From the NCBI GenBank assembly GCA_021234155.1, contig JAJEKV010000035.1, forward strand, positions 1,862,001 through 1,926,000: a stretch of DNA of 64,000 nucleotides, in the 5' to 3' direction. The notes under the pieces were generated by a model. That model was not told the origin of the DNA. It made no database searches and saw only the letters and a list, made by a program, of their open reading frames with translations. The position numbers were made by a program, and so were the translations under genes. Positions 22,936 to 34,839 of the stretch are shown in pieces. The DNA is from Isoetes taiwanensis. Lineage: Eukaryota; Streptophyta; Lycopodiopsida; Isoetales; Isoetaceae. How positions within the stretch are numbered: position 1 is the first letter of the stretch; each line of letters begins with the position of its first letter.

Positions 22936-24459
22936 TCAAGTACATTCAAGTACATTGTAAGAGTCATTCGTGTTCAACATTTGTTTCCTCTATGATAAAC
23001 ACCCATTCAATTCAATTCAATATAATTCACAGAGGTCTTACCTCTATTTATTCAAAAATCAAATACAATACTTGATTGGTGGATGGATTATCATTTTAGG
23101 CATTTCCACGCAATATGTTGTATCTCATTAGACTAAGCTATCTAGTTAGACGATCAGACATTTTTTTAAAGCGGCTTGTCGTCAAATTCCTCCAATATAT
23201 GCATGCGTATCAGTTTCCTTAGTAATGATAACAAGTTTTTGTTTTACAAGAAGCAAGCTATTAAATATCAATATCTTGTAATTTATATATAGCAAGTTTA
23301 CCTTGAAAGCAGGTTTTTGTTTTACAAGAAGCAAGCTATTAAATATCAATATCTTGTAATTTATATATAGCAAGTTTACCTTGAAAGCTATTGCTGCTGG
23401 AGTCATAGTAGAAAAGCCTGCATACATTCAAATGCGATTTTTATAATAGCCATTGTAGCATGTCACAAGCATTCAAAGATTAAACTAGACTAAAGAAAAC
23501 ATGAGTCAAGGATGTAACTTACTTAGCAGGGAGACAACAACTTTTGCCTTATTATACAAATTTCTTTGTTTGTGCCATTTAAGAACCTGTCTATATAGAG
23601 CTTATGAGTAAAGGAACAAAATGGGTACCATTAATGGAACATAACAATTACACTTATATCCTTGTACTCAATTATCCATGTCCTAGCTTTTACGACACGT
23701 TCTTGAAGTGCTTCTGGAGGTGCATTAAAACTATTATTCCATGTGTGAGGTAGTCCCTATATATCAAATGCCAACATTGAAGTTGATTCTTAGTTGTATG
23801 TTGTAAATAAGCATGCGCCAAATGATAAATGACAAACGAGTTAGACAACTTCATAGCACTCATCGCTACTACCATATATGGATTTTTACATAGTTCAGCA
23901 AGTACTAGAAATATGGACTCTGCCAGCACTAGAAATATTAAAAAAAAAAAAAGGATGAAGCAAATATCGAATATGGCAAAACTTAAGAACCATTATACAA
24001 TGAAGATTACGTAGATATAGAGTTTTGTACAATAACTAAATGCGACATGCACTCTACTTGCATGTTCATAAGGTGAAATGTGCAAATTATAATACAATAG
24101 ATGCTAAAGAATTCTAGAAATACATATTTCTGCCTAATATAATTGAGATACGTGTTCTAAGTAAAACTCTCCAGAGATAGGTGCCATTAAGAGTGCTGAA
24201 CAAAAATATATTTATTCTTTTCAAATTCAAAAACACATCATCTCCATTTTTTTCACAAAATGGAACTATGGCTATTGACCCTGAAAAATAAGTGCCTGGG
24301 CTCCTTCAGAAGCAAATCATAGCCATTGCCAGGAGCGCCAACGTCGTCGCCCTCTTTGTAAGACTGCTGCAAACAACCATCCCAAATGCATGAGGAAGGG
24401 ATCGACCATGAACTGTAGCAAAAAAATGTAGCATGTAGCACTTAAACTGTACCTAGATG
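22936..24459. other. Non-coding interval with a 78-bp tandem duplication
   Basis: At 23235-23390 the unit gtttttgttttacaagaagc...tgaaagc is repeated exactly with 78-bp period. Elsewhere only short frames; the minus-strand frame 24441-24253 has no recognisable domain. Confidence 0.6.
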
Positions 24460-25091
24460 CTACTTTCCTTTGCAAGCTCTGGGATGCAGAGGCTCTGACG
24501 CACGTTAAGCTGGCACACTATCAGCAACAAGTCAATCCTAGGCTTACAAGAGGCCCACACCAGTACTTGTACACCCAACTGCCCATGAAGAAGCGCAGAC
24601 TTATAGCTTCCATTCGCACAGGTGCACATCGCCTCCGCATTGAAACAGGGCGTTGGGCTCGGGAACCACGAGAGCAAAGGCTTTGCCAGTGTTGCCACCA
24701 GGGCGCGATTGAGGATGAATGTCATGCCCTCGAGGCGCCAAAGATTTGCCCATATCCGAAGCGTATATGTTCGATTGCTAGTGCACGCCACCGTTGCATC
24801 GGTTATTGACTACGGCGTCGATTGGGATTGTTGGGGTCATACCTCCAGGAGGTTATGGATGCACGGACTCGTTTGTGTCCTACGGGACGGTATTGAACTA
24901 TCCTATGCAATTGTACAGTGTGCCAGCATGCTTATTACTGCTAAGGTTTTTCCCTCGAAAACCCTTCGGGGCGGGGGTTTTTTAATCCTGTCAGTAATAT
25001 GCTTGCTGCTCTCTTTTTGTTTGGGTCCCATAGGCCAATTGGTCTCCGTGGACGCTAAAAAACTATTCTATTCTATTCTATTCTTTTATAT
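24460..25091 (+). mobile_element. LINE 3' end, copy 1
   Basis: The ORF2 C-terminal coding remnant reads YTQLPMKKRRLIASIRTGAH, then RLRIETGRWAREPREQRLC and QCCHQGAIEDECHAL. The 3' region from about 24945 has the hairpin aaaacccttcggggcgggggtttt, then ggccaattggtctccgtggacg, and ends in the simple tail (ttcta)n at 25066-25084. The same 3' structure recurs at 27808-27937, defining one LINE family with a pentanucleotide tail instead of poly-A. 5'-truncated, with internal frameshifts. Confidence 0.82.
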
Positions 25092-26133
25092 TTAAATGGT
25101 CCACATTTTTCGATTGTAGACTTGATGCCATAATAATATCTTTTAGACCCCTAGATATTTTAGTGGCCCTTAGATAAGGTCCTTAAAACTAAATGTCCAT
25201 CCAAAAAAAAAAAAAAAACTTTTTGATTAAAAACTTTTTCCTTCAACCAAAATTTTGGAAAAAGCATTTGTCAATGTAATATGTGCATAACATCTAATTT
25301 TGCAGATGGCTGGATTAGGATGATTTGTCATAAGTTTAGATGATAGGAGAAGAGGAGGAAGAAAGCAAATAAGGGAAATATTGTTGGATTGGTGTCTATA
25401 AAGAGGATGATGCGATTTTGACAGCTGGAATGAAATTTCCAACTAATCCCTTGCAAATCCCACAATGCCAACCTTTCACTTCAACCAGAAAGTACAGAAC
25501 ATTTGATTTCAAAATACTGCCTTTATCGAATTTTAACATGCCCATCAATCAATCTGTAACTCTGTATTGATCTTATATTTTACTTGTATAGTACTCTTTC
25601 TAGGTCTACTGTTATTGCAGAACAGAAAAAAATTCATGTTATGCAGATAATAAGCATTCAAAAAGTACATGGTAGAGCAAATTGAGCTTGCAAAACTGGT
25701 AGTCCAACACTCCACGAAATTTTTATTTTAGTTTCAGACCAAAAAAACAAGATCTCCCATAACACAGCACAACTAAAAGTTTAAAATTTTAGTAACTTCA
25801 TGTTGTCTCTTTGCTTGGCGGCAACTCTATCTTAAAAAAAACCTTCTTAATATCTTAGCCTTCTTGCTGCTTGTAACGAGAATTTCCTTAATTACGGTCC
25901 TGCATTCTACTGCAACTTAACACATGGCCACAAATAATTTTCAGCAGAAAGTATCACAGTAGAGAATGTAAACCAAAGGTTAATGGGCGGCATCAGATTA
26001 TGTTGTAAGTTTTCAAAAGAAACTCAGATCTTCTTCTCTAGCTACTTATCTCTACAATTCTAAACTCTACTAAATTAAAACTATAGCAAGGATTCAAACT
26101 ATGTCCACATGTTCTTAAAGAGATCGGAACCGT
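25092..26133. other. AT-rich non-coding; probable interior of the LTR element at 26.1 kb
   Basis: No coding domain recognised. If the minus-strand PBS at 26134-26145 is genuine, this is the decayed internal part of that element. Confidence 0.35.
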
Positions 26134-26869
<736 letters not shown>

Positions 26870-27417
26870 TAAGAGAGGCTGCTATAGTAATTCGTGGTCA
26901 GCCATATCCATTATCTGTTGCGTCCACTATCAGATAGAGTCTCTTTTGAAAAGCCTAAGATCTTTTTTTATTTGCGATACCTTTTTGGCCTTAAATTGCT
27001 CATGACCCCTTTGTTGCCTTTTTCTCCTGTAGGCTTTAATTATAATAACCTTATTACTCGTTGCTATTAGACTCAAAGACTTGGCATAGATGTTTTGGTT
27101 TACAGATTCTAACTTTCTTTCTCATTCTCTTGTTCCCATAGCCACTCCCCCGAGCACTACCATATCAATTACTATGAAGCAAGGTAAAAAACAATAAAAA
27201 CCTCTCAATTGTGATTTTGTAGACGAGGATTTTAAGCGGCAAACAAAACAATAGAATTTAGTTTGACGATACATTGACATTGCATGCGCCAAAAGAAAAG
27301 TGCGTCAATGCATAAAGTCTTTTATTCTTTTGTTGTGTTTTCATAAAAGTCTATTAATTTGGTTGTGTTTTCATAGTTTATTTTTTAGTTTGATTGTCTT
27401 CCATGCTACCTACGCAC
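26870..27417. other. Non-coding spacer
   Basis: No coding or repeat structure recognised. Confidence 0.4.
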
Positions 27418-27937
27418 TCATCTAACCATGAAAAAGCGCAGATCCATTGCCTCTATCCACACAGGTGCACACCATCCCCAGATTGAGACGGGGACATGGA
27501 TTAGGGAGCGCACCAGGAGAGACTTTGTCAACCTGCCAAGTTGGAGCTGTGGAAGACGAATGCCACACTCTTCAGAGTTGTCCGACATATGGTGACATTC
27601 GGATACACTATGCTGAGCTGGTCCGTCCAGGCCAGCCCCTGCATGAGATGTTGAGAACAACTTCGGTACGGATGTTGGATCATACTTTCAAGAGGTCATG
27701 GATCGCGGAGATCAGCTCGCTCCTTGGGGACTTATTTGATATGTGTATATATTTCGGCCCCCCATGATAGATGTTTGTAGAGTTTGACAACAGTCCTATT
27801 TCTGTCACAGTTTTCCCTCAAAAACCCTTCGGGATAGGGGTTTCCTAATCTGGACAGTAATAGCTTGTTGCGTCTCCCACATAGGCCAATTGGTCTCCGT
27901 GGACGATAAAAACTCTATTCTATTCTATTCTATTCAT
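27418..27937 (+). mobile_element. LINE 3' end, copy 2
   Basis: Coding remnant MKKRRSIASIHTGAH-like, then CQVGAVEDECHTLQSCPTY and GDIRIHYAELV, in two frames. The 3' region shares the aaacccttcggg...ggggttt hairpin, the ggccaattggtctccgtggacg box and a (ttcta)n tail at 27916-27934 with copy 1. Confidence 0.82.
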
Positions 27938-28330
27938 ACTTATGGCTTTATCTAATATTGTGAGTTCCAATGTTGATTCTAGTAGTCAGGCTATGCCATC
28001 TATATACTTTCTACCCACGTGAGGCCATAGCTTATGAGTTGATGTTAATTTCTGTTTAAATGCATCATCTTTTATGTTTAGGGAAATTACTTACGGACGG
28101 GAACATAACCCTAGACCTAAGACTATAACTTGAAATGATATATGCACTTTGATGCAATTTTACAAGTAGATTATAACATATTAAAATAAAATATACACAA
28201 TATTAAGGTACAAGTTGAGTAATGTCATGTTTATAAGTATCATATACAGCCGTGTGATCTCATAAAAATATAATGTATCATATACATGTATGAAATAAAC
28301 ACTAATGTTTATGTTTGACAGCCCACAAAC
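27938..28330. other. AT-rich spacer left of the CACTA relic
   Basis: May include the 5' subterminal part of the CACTA element. No CACTA terminal motif was seen. Confidence 0.35.
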
Positions 28331-31300
28331 GATGAGGAGTAGTCCTTGGATGATGAGGATTGCGGTGTAGAAGTTTCCTCCTCCAGAAGTGAGTTATGCA
28401 CTGAACCTAGATTGTTTGACACAATACAAAAGTATATTCCTTGTCATGGATGAAATAGACGTAGATGAGCCAGACAACATCACCTACACAAGGAAGGTTA
28501 TTACGAGGCTGAAAAGCCTTTATATCCCGGTGCAAAGACATCTCATCTAGCGATATGTTTGCTCATCCTCAACTTGCAACATAAATCCAGTTGGAATAAT
28601 AACAGTATGTCAGAGCTTCTTAGGTATGTTATTCCTTATATATTTAATTTTGAGTTGCTTTACAAATTTTCCTGTCACTTCATTTATCTTTGGATTGATA
28701 CTTGTCCCTTTTTTCCAAGTTTGCTTGGTGAGATACTTCCAAGTGACAATTGCCTTCCTAAAAATAGAAGGGAGGCAAGAGAGTTACTATGAGAAATGGG
28801 GTTGGAATATAATCGCATACATGCACAAACGATTGTATTCTATTTCACAATGAATATAAGAATATGCAAGAATGTCCAAAATGCAAAGAACCAAGACGTT
28901 GACCACATGAAAACAAAAGTACCTGAAAAGGTGTTGAGGCATATGCCAATCATCACCTAGTGTTGATGCACATATTATTATTATTAATTACAACATTCCA
29001 CCTTGGATGGAAATTAAGTCTGGGCACATTATGTTAACACTTATTGTATCAGGTATAGATGTTTGAGTTTTAATAAGATGTTTGTTATATTCTTCACTGT
29101 TTTTACATATTTTTCTCGTAGATCTTTCAATTGTTACCAATAGGGAAGTATCAGGTGAAGAATATGGATATTTACTTGGAGCCTCTTGTTGAGGAGCTAG
29201 AGACATTGTGGAAAGGAATAAAAACGTATGACATAGTGAAAGCATCCCATGTTTTTACCTTCCATAGGATCTTATATTTTACGATCCACAATTATCCTGG
29301 GTTTAGTCTCGCCTCAGGTACTTAGATCAATTTTAGCGTTTGTCTTCATTTTAGTGATGTACTAATACTTATACATGGGATATATAGGTTTGCAAGCTAA
29401 AGGTGCTTGTGGCTGTCCATCATGTGGTGATCAAGTGCCCTCATATAGCTCAAAACATTTTTCAAAGATGATTTACAAGGGGCATCAAAAGTATTTGCCA
29501 AATGGTCATTCTCTTCGTGGTAATGACACAACAAACCAACTAAAAGTACTAACTCTGAAACATTGATTGGAGAAATGGAACAATAACACCTCCAACTCTC
29601 CTCCACCTAGAAAAGAGATTGTCGAGATTGTCAATATTCTATCGACTAGACTATTGGTGTGGCCTAAAAGTTGTATATTTGTTGGATCCAATGCACATTT
29701 TCAAGAATGTTGCATATTCTTTATGAAGGCATTTGACGGGAGAGTGCGAGACACTAAATGCAAGATATGATCTCAAGGAACGATAAATAATGCCTGAGTT
29801 ATGGCCAATTGAAAAGGAAGGCAAAACATCTCTTATTCGACACAACCCATGGGAAAACAAGAGCTTATTCAAGTGAAAGATGTTATAAAAAAACTGCGCA
29901 AATCTATGGGTTATGTGATGTCTTTATAACGGGCTTTTACAAAGTAGGATAAAGTTACTGGATTGAAGACACATGCTTGGCACAATTCTTACAGGTTATT
30001 GTTGGCATTACACATTTGCTTCCTTTTTTTTTCCTTGCAAACTAGTGTTCTATTTGTATAGGTGCAGCATGTTCTTCCTTGTGCTATTGAAAGCTGCCTT
30101 ACACCATCCGTGCGTACAATCATTTATAGACTTGGCAAGTTCTCTCGGTGGGTTTCATCGAAGGAAATTAATCTGGAAAATATTCCTGCAATGGAATTCG
30201 AAATTATAGAGACTTTGTATATGCTTGAGACGACCCCCCAACTTCTTTGATCTACAAGTAAGTAGAAGACACTTATCGATTATGACAAAATATGAGATGA
30301 CTGATGTTTATGTCTTAGGTGCATCTAATATTATATTTGCCACGAGAAATTATTGTTCTAGCTCCATCAAGATGGATGTCCTTTTTGATGAGATATATGA
30401 AAGCCTTGAAAGGATTTGTATGGGAAATGGCAAAGCCCGAAGGTTGTATTGCTGAGGGACATTTGGTACAAGAGACATTGTTTTTTCTTACAGAAGCTAT
30501 GACCTCAATGCATCCTAATGCACCTAGAATATGGAAAAAGGATGTTGAAGAAGAGTTAGAAGTTGAAGTGTTGCAAGGATTGGGTAAGGAAAATCGAAAG
30601 CTAAGTGATGAAGAATTTGTTGCCATTAATAGTTTTGTCATTAACAATACTAAACGCCTCGGATGATGGCATGAATTATATGAGAGGGCTCGTGATGAAA
30701 GGAGAAACGTTAGAGAAGCATATGCAGGGGAAAATAGAGTGTCTCGAAGAGGATGACTAAGATATATGACCATCTAGAGAATTTACCTTTGTCGATGCCA
30801 AATTGGTGGTTGGTCCAAGAAATGGAGAAAGCAAAGGAGAAAGGCGAGAGGAAATCTACCGGTGGCATCATTTCTCCTTCTCATTTGTTTGCAGACAAGA
30901 TACCATTGTTCAATGTGGGTGTATGGACAACACTTTATATTGGGGAAGTTGACAAAGGTCGTGTCACTTTTGACTCTGGAATAATTGCTTCTTTTCTTCA
31001 AAGGAGTCAATGTAGTATGAGCGACATAAATGCTATTGATGGCAATGTGGAGTATGTTGGAGTTATTACCAAAATCATGGACTTGAACTTTTGCTCATTC
31101 CATGTGAACATATTGAAGGCCAAATGGTTCAAAACACAAACCCAAGGAAGAAATCAAACCAATCGAGCACACCCTTCTGGATTCTATGAGGCAGATACTT
31201 CACACATCTTAAGGGATTTGGACGCGCCTTTTATATTTCCTAGGGATAAGAAATGCCGAATAATGGTTCATTCACTACCAACTTATGCCTATCCTCAATG

Positions 31301-31560
31301 ATACTAATTGTGATACACAAGGATCATCCGCTGATAGACTCCCGTTTCCTTGCCAGTTGGAGTTGATTGACCCAGTTGAAGAAAGCATTGATCACGAGCA
31401 TGATTTACAATTAGAGGACCATCATGGCCTTCAGTTGAGGCCTCCAATAATGCATAGTCAGATATTTGATGATTACTTTGATGAGGAGAAGGATAGAGAA
31501 AATAAGACAGAGAGACATGTATCATGGCTCCTTTTGCAATTGGATGGTGAAGAAATATGA
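28331..31560 (+). mobile_element. CACTA (En/Spm-type) transposon transposase, decayed
   Basis: Domains appear in family order on the plus strand. Near 28855-28960: ECPKCKEPR, then KVPEKVLRHMP (tnp2 N-terminal zinc motif). Near 29140-29320: KNMDIYLEPLVEELETLWKG and FHRILYFTIHNYPGF (transposase core). Near 29380-29520: GACGCPSCGD...GHQKYLPNGHSLR. Near 29950-30240: LKTHAWH, LPCAIESCLTPSVRTII and MEFEIIETLYMLE (DUF4218-like). Near 30340-30665: MRYMKALKGFVWEMAKPEG and GHLVQETLFFLTE. Near 31040-31260: SFHVNILKAKWFKTQTQGRN (DUF4216-like). Introns, stops and frameshifts break it. No terminal inverted repeats were identified, so the edges are those of the coding remnant. Confidence 0.85.
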
Positions 31561-31969
31561 GAGGTTGAGCGTGATTTGCTATATGACAATACTAAAGATT
31601 AATTCAATTAGTTTTTGAAGTATATTCAATTGTCGCTAGTTAATATTGTATTGAGATACTCTTCATACAATTGCTAATATTACACATTGAAGAACTTTAG
31701 AAGCATATGAGATATATAAGATAATGCACATGTTAAGGTATATTCATAGCCTTGATAATCTATTTCTAGCCACATAGGATGATATGAAATGAAGACTTTA
31801 AGAAAGTGAAAAATTATATCAAGAGTCTAAAGGCAAATGGTTCTTTACGTAGAAGGGAAGTGAGTTCTTTTGGGTATCTATGTATATGAGATTATTCAAA
31901 AAGTTTTAAAATCTATGGTAAAGCGTCTGACTAGACAGAGTATATATTATATGGACCAATAATATAGAA

Positions 31970-32310
31970 TTGACATAGAGTCAATGATAGCATTAATTCT
32001 AGAGATAGTGTACAAACAAGAGATCACATGTTAGCACGAATAGTAGAGTTCATAATACTATCGTATGAGTCAATGTCGCGTCAGACATAGGGTTAGCGAT
32101 AGAGTCAATAGTAGCATCAAGCGTAGAATCGGTAGTAGAGTCAGAATTAGAACCAAACATAGTGTCAGCTATAGGGTTAGATATAGAGTCAATAGTAGCA
32201 GGTTAACATTAAAGTCATAGAGTCAAGCCCAGTGTTAGATTCAGCACCCACATTAGAGTCACACATAGCATCAATACTAAAGTCAGAATTAGAGTCAAAT
32301 GGCATTTATG
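31970..32310. repeat. Short irregular repeats (agagtca motif), likely CACTA subterminal
   Basis: Some 20 copies of (a)tagagtca / tagtgtcag / tagggtta words spaced about 12-24 bases fill this stretch. CACTA elements carry arrays of short subterminal repeats that bind their TNPA-type protein. Position just after the transposase fits, but no CACTA end follows. Confidence 0.5.
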
Positions 32311-33053
32311 ATTGAAGCTAACTACCACCAGAATAAAGGGTTCTCTCTCACGGGTTGCATTGCTTTTTGATACCGACGGGAGGATGGTTACTCCAAAAAA
32401 TGTCACAGAAAATGGGATACAATGTAAGATACAAAACACAGCACACCCCCGCATATGCATTTTTTCCAAGTGGACACCAAAACTAGTCTTCAACATTCTT
32501 CCTACATTTGCCCCGCCAGAAAGAGCTAGCCCTGGGGAATTAGCTATGAAGTACTAAAAAGGATGCTAACGCAAAGGGGACCCAAGACCTCCACTGGCAT
32601 CAACAGGGACAAGCAGGAAGGATTCTCTAGACAGCTTGACCTCCACCATCAAATTAGCTGCAGTAGCAAGTTTAGACACATGGGTAGGAATATCCATTGA
32701 ATATTCTAATATATACATGAAATATTCCTATTGTAAAACAACGTGAGTGAGGGTTTGCCCTTTAGGGCAACCCGAAAAATGTCATTAACAATTGTCGTTT
32801 ATTATTTGATCAAAGTCCAATGCCAATACGTGGTCATTGTAATGTATTTGGGATGCCATTCCTGTATAGCAGGAGGGACCCGGAGACCGGCAACAGCCGG
32901 AAGCGAGTCTCCCCATTGGATGGCAAAATAAATGCCATTCCTTTACAAAATAGAAGTTGAGAAGTCCTATTAGGCATAGATTCAACAAATTTTGGAGGTC
33001 TTTTACCAAGAATAGGCAAACTATAGACCAAAATAGAAGCTGAGGATGCATGG
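32311..33053. other. Spacer with the gggtttgccc hairpin
   Basis: Contains gggtttgccctttagggcaaccc (32751-32773), a hairpin that recurs at 37788-37809. No gene supported. Confidence 0.5.
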
Positions 33054-33769
33054 ATCGTAGGCGAAAAAGGGGAAAGCAGGAAAAGCATCGGCCTTTTACC
33101 AGATTGTTCTGCAAGAAAAGGGGTCGGGTCGAGCTAATCTGGGAAGACCTTTTCAAAAGGAAAAAGGGAGGAATCGATTATAAAAACAGATAACGGACTG
33201 ACTTTTTGGACACAGACACCCTCGGTTATTCCTTCCGGCACAAGCGAATCTGTCCTTTGGCTGCTGCTACCAAATCCGACCAGCCAGGCTTGCAAAACAT
33301 GGTATCTTGTAAGCAAACTGCAAACAGATTGATACACCTGGAAAATCTTGAAAGGCCAGTGTTTTAAAAAAATCCGTTGACGGTAACAAAAGCAGAGAGC
33401 CGATTTCGCCACAAGTCTCCATTCAAACATTTACTGCATCAAGCCGCCCTCTCTGCCTCCGTTGATGCATTTGCTGCATCAAGCCGCACTCTCTACGCCT
33501 CTGCTCATTTGCCATTGCCAAAAAGAAGGAGCATCCCTTCGTATCCACGCCCTAAAAAAAAGGCCTCCAATTTTTTTTTTTTTTATTCTTCTTAACCTTT
33601 CAAAAGAAAAGCTATCTAAAAACCCAAAAAAGCAACATGACCTCTAAATGACATTAAGCTCCTCAAATATGGCAATATATACTGTTTTCTATATAACGCC
33701 ATAGGAATCTTAGCCCAACCATGCGAGAAAACCCTTCACAAATACCAAACTCAAACGTTGGAAGTTTAT
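33054..33769 (+). repeat. Giant inverted repeat, left arm
   Basis: From atcgtaggcgaaaaagg to gaagtttat, this arm is the reverse complement of 34096-34839, with few mismatches. It contains two copies of a roughly 40-bp minisatellite (tgcatcaagccgc.ctctctgcctccgt). Frames in both arms encode the same peptide on opposite strands (VPEGITEGVCVQKVSPLSVF), a consequence of the duplication and not evidence of a gene. Confidence 0.92.
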
Positions 33770-34095
33770 TGCTTGAATCATAGAAACTACACAAATGTAT
33801 ATAGTGGACAAGCATGGAAGAAAATCATCCACCCTTGAACTCCAGATTCTCTTCGAGCATTTTGAAACAATATCTGAAGGTTTGTGAATGACCAGAATGT
33901 TCACACGAGTGGTACTCAAGAAATATAGCAAAGATTACATGTGTATGGCATGTTCAAATAAGCTAGATGTGTAAAACAAGACGGCATATAAGGGTAGCCG
34001 TTTTAATAAAGGTTATAAAACCTATTGAATAAACAAGGCATTGTCTCTCGAGCAAATCAAACAAACTAGTCATCTTCTCTAAATAATTAATGCAC
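33770..34095. other. Spacer (loop) of the inverted repeat
   Basis: 326 bases, unique sequence between the two arms, no coding domain recognised. Confidence 0.85.
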
Positions 34096-34839
34096 ATAAA
34101 CTTCCAACGTTTGAGTTTGGTATTTGTGAAGGGGTTTTCTCGCATGGTTGGGCTAAGATTCCTATGGCGTATTGTATAGAAAACAGTATATATTGCCATA
34201 TTTGAGGAGCTTAGGTTATGTTGCTTTTTTGGGTTTTTAGATAGCTTTTCTTTTGAAAGGTTAAGAAGAATAAAAAAGAAATTGGAGGCCGTTTTTTTAG
34301 GGCGTGGATAAGAAGGGATGCTCCCTTCTTTTTTTGGCAATGGCAGTGGAGCAGAGGCAGAGAGTGCAGCTTGATGCAGCAAATGCATCAACGGAGGCAG
34401 AGAGTGCGGCTTGATGCAGCAAATGCATCAACGGAGGCAGAGAGGGCGGCTTGATGCAGTAAATGTTTGAATGGAGGCTTGTGGCGAAATCGGCTCTCTG
34501 CTTTTGTTACCGTCAACGGATTTTTTTAAAACACTAGCCTTTCAAGATTTTCCAGGTGTATCAATCTGCTTGCAGTTTGCTTACAAGATACCATGTTTTG
34601 CAAGTCTGGCTGGTCGGATTTGGTAGCAGCAGCCAAAGGACAGATTCGCTTGTGCCGGAAGGAATAACCGAGGGTGTCTGTGTCCAAAAAGTCAGTCCGT
34701 TATCTGTTTTTATAATCGATTCCTCCCTTTTTCCTTTTGAAAAGATCTTCCTAGATTAGCTCGACCCGACCCCTTTTCTTGCAGAACAATCTGGTAAAAG
34801 GCCGATGCTTTTCCTGCTTTCCCCTTTTTCGCCTACGAT
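34096..34839 (-). repeat. Giant inverted repeat, right arm
   Basis: Reverse complement of 33054-33769. It is about 28 bp longer because it carries three, not two, copies of the minisatellite (ggcagagagtgcggcttgatg...). Arms this long and similar would fold into a hairpin of more than 700 bp if transcribed through. Confidence 0.92.

Noticed and set aside
24567-24809. Zinc-finger gene at the first LINE copy
   Set aside because: The Cys pair and EDECH block match the LINE ORF2 end and are followed by a LINE 3' region, so it is not a separate gene.
32215-32496. Minus-strand frame rich in LTLxLxL
   Set aside because: Produced by the short agagtca repeats, not a gene.
33134-33430. 98-codon frame with a matching 67-codon frame at 34556-34759
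   Set aside because: The match exists only because the DNA is an inverted duplication; there is no domain, signal or codon-position pattern beyond that.
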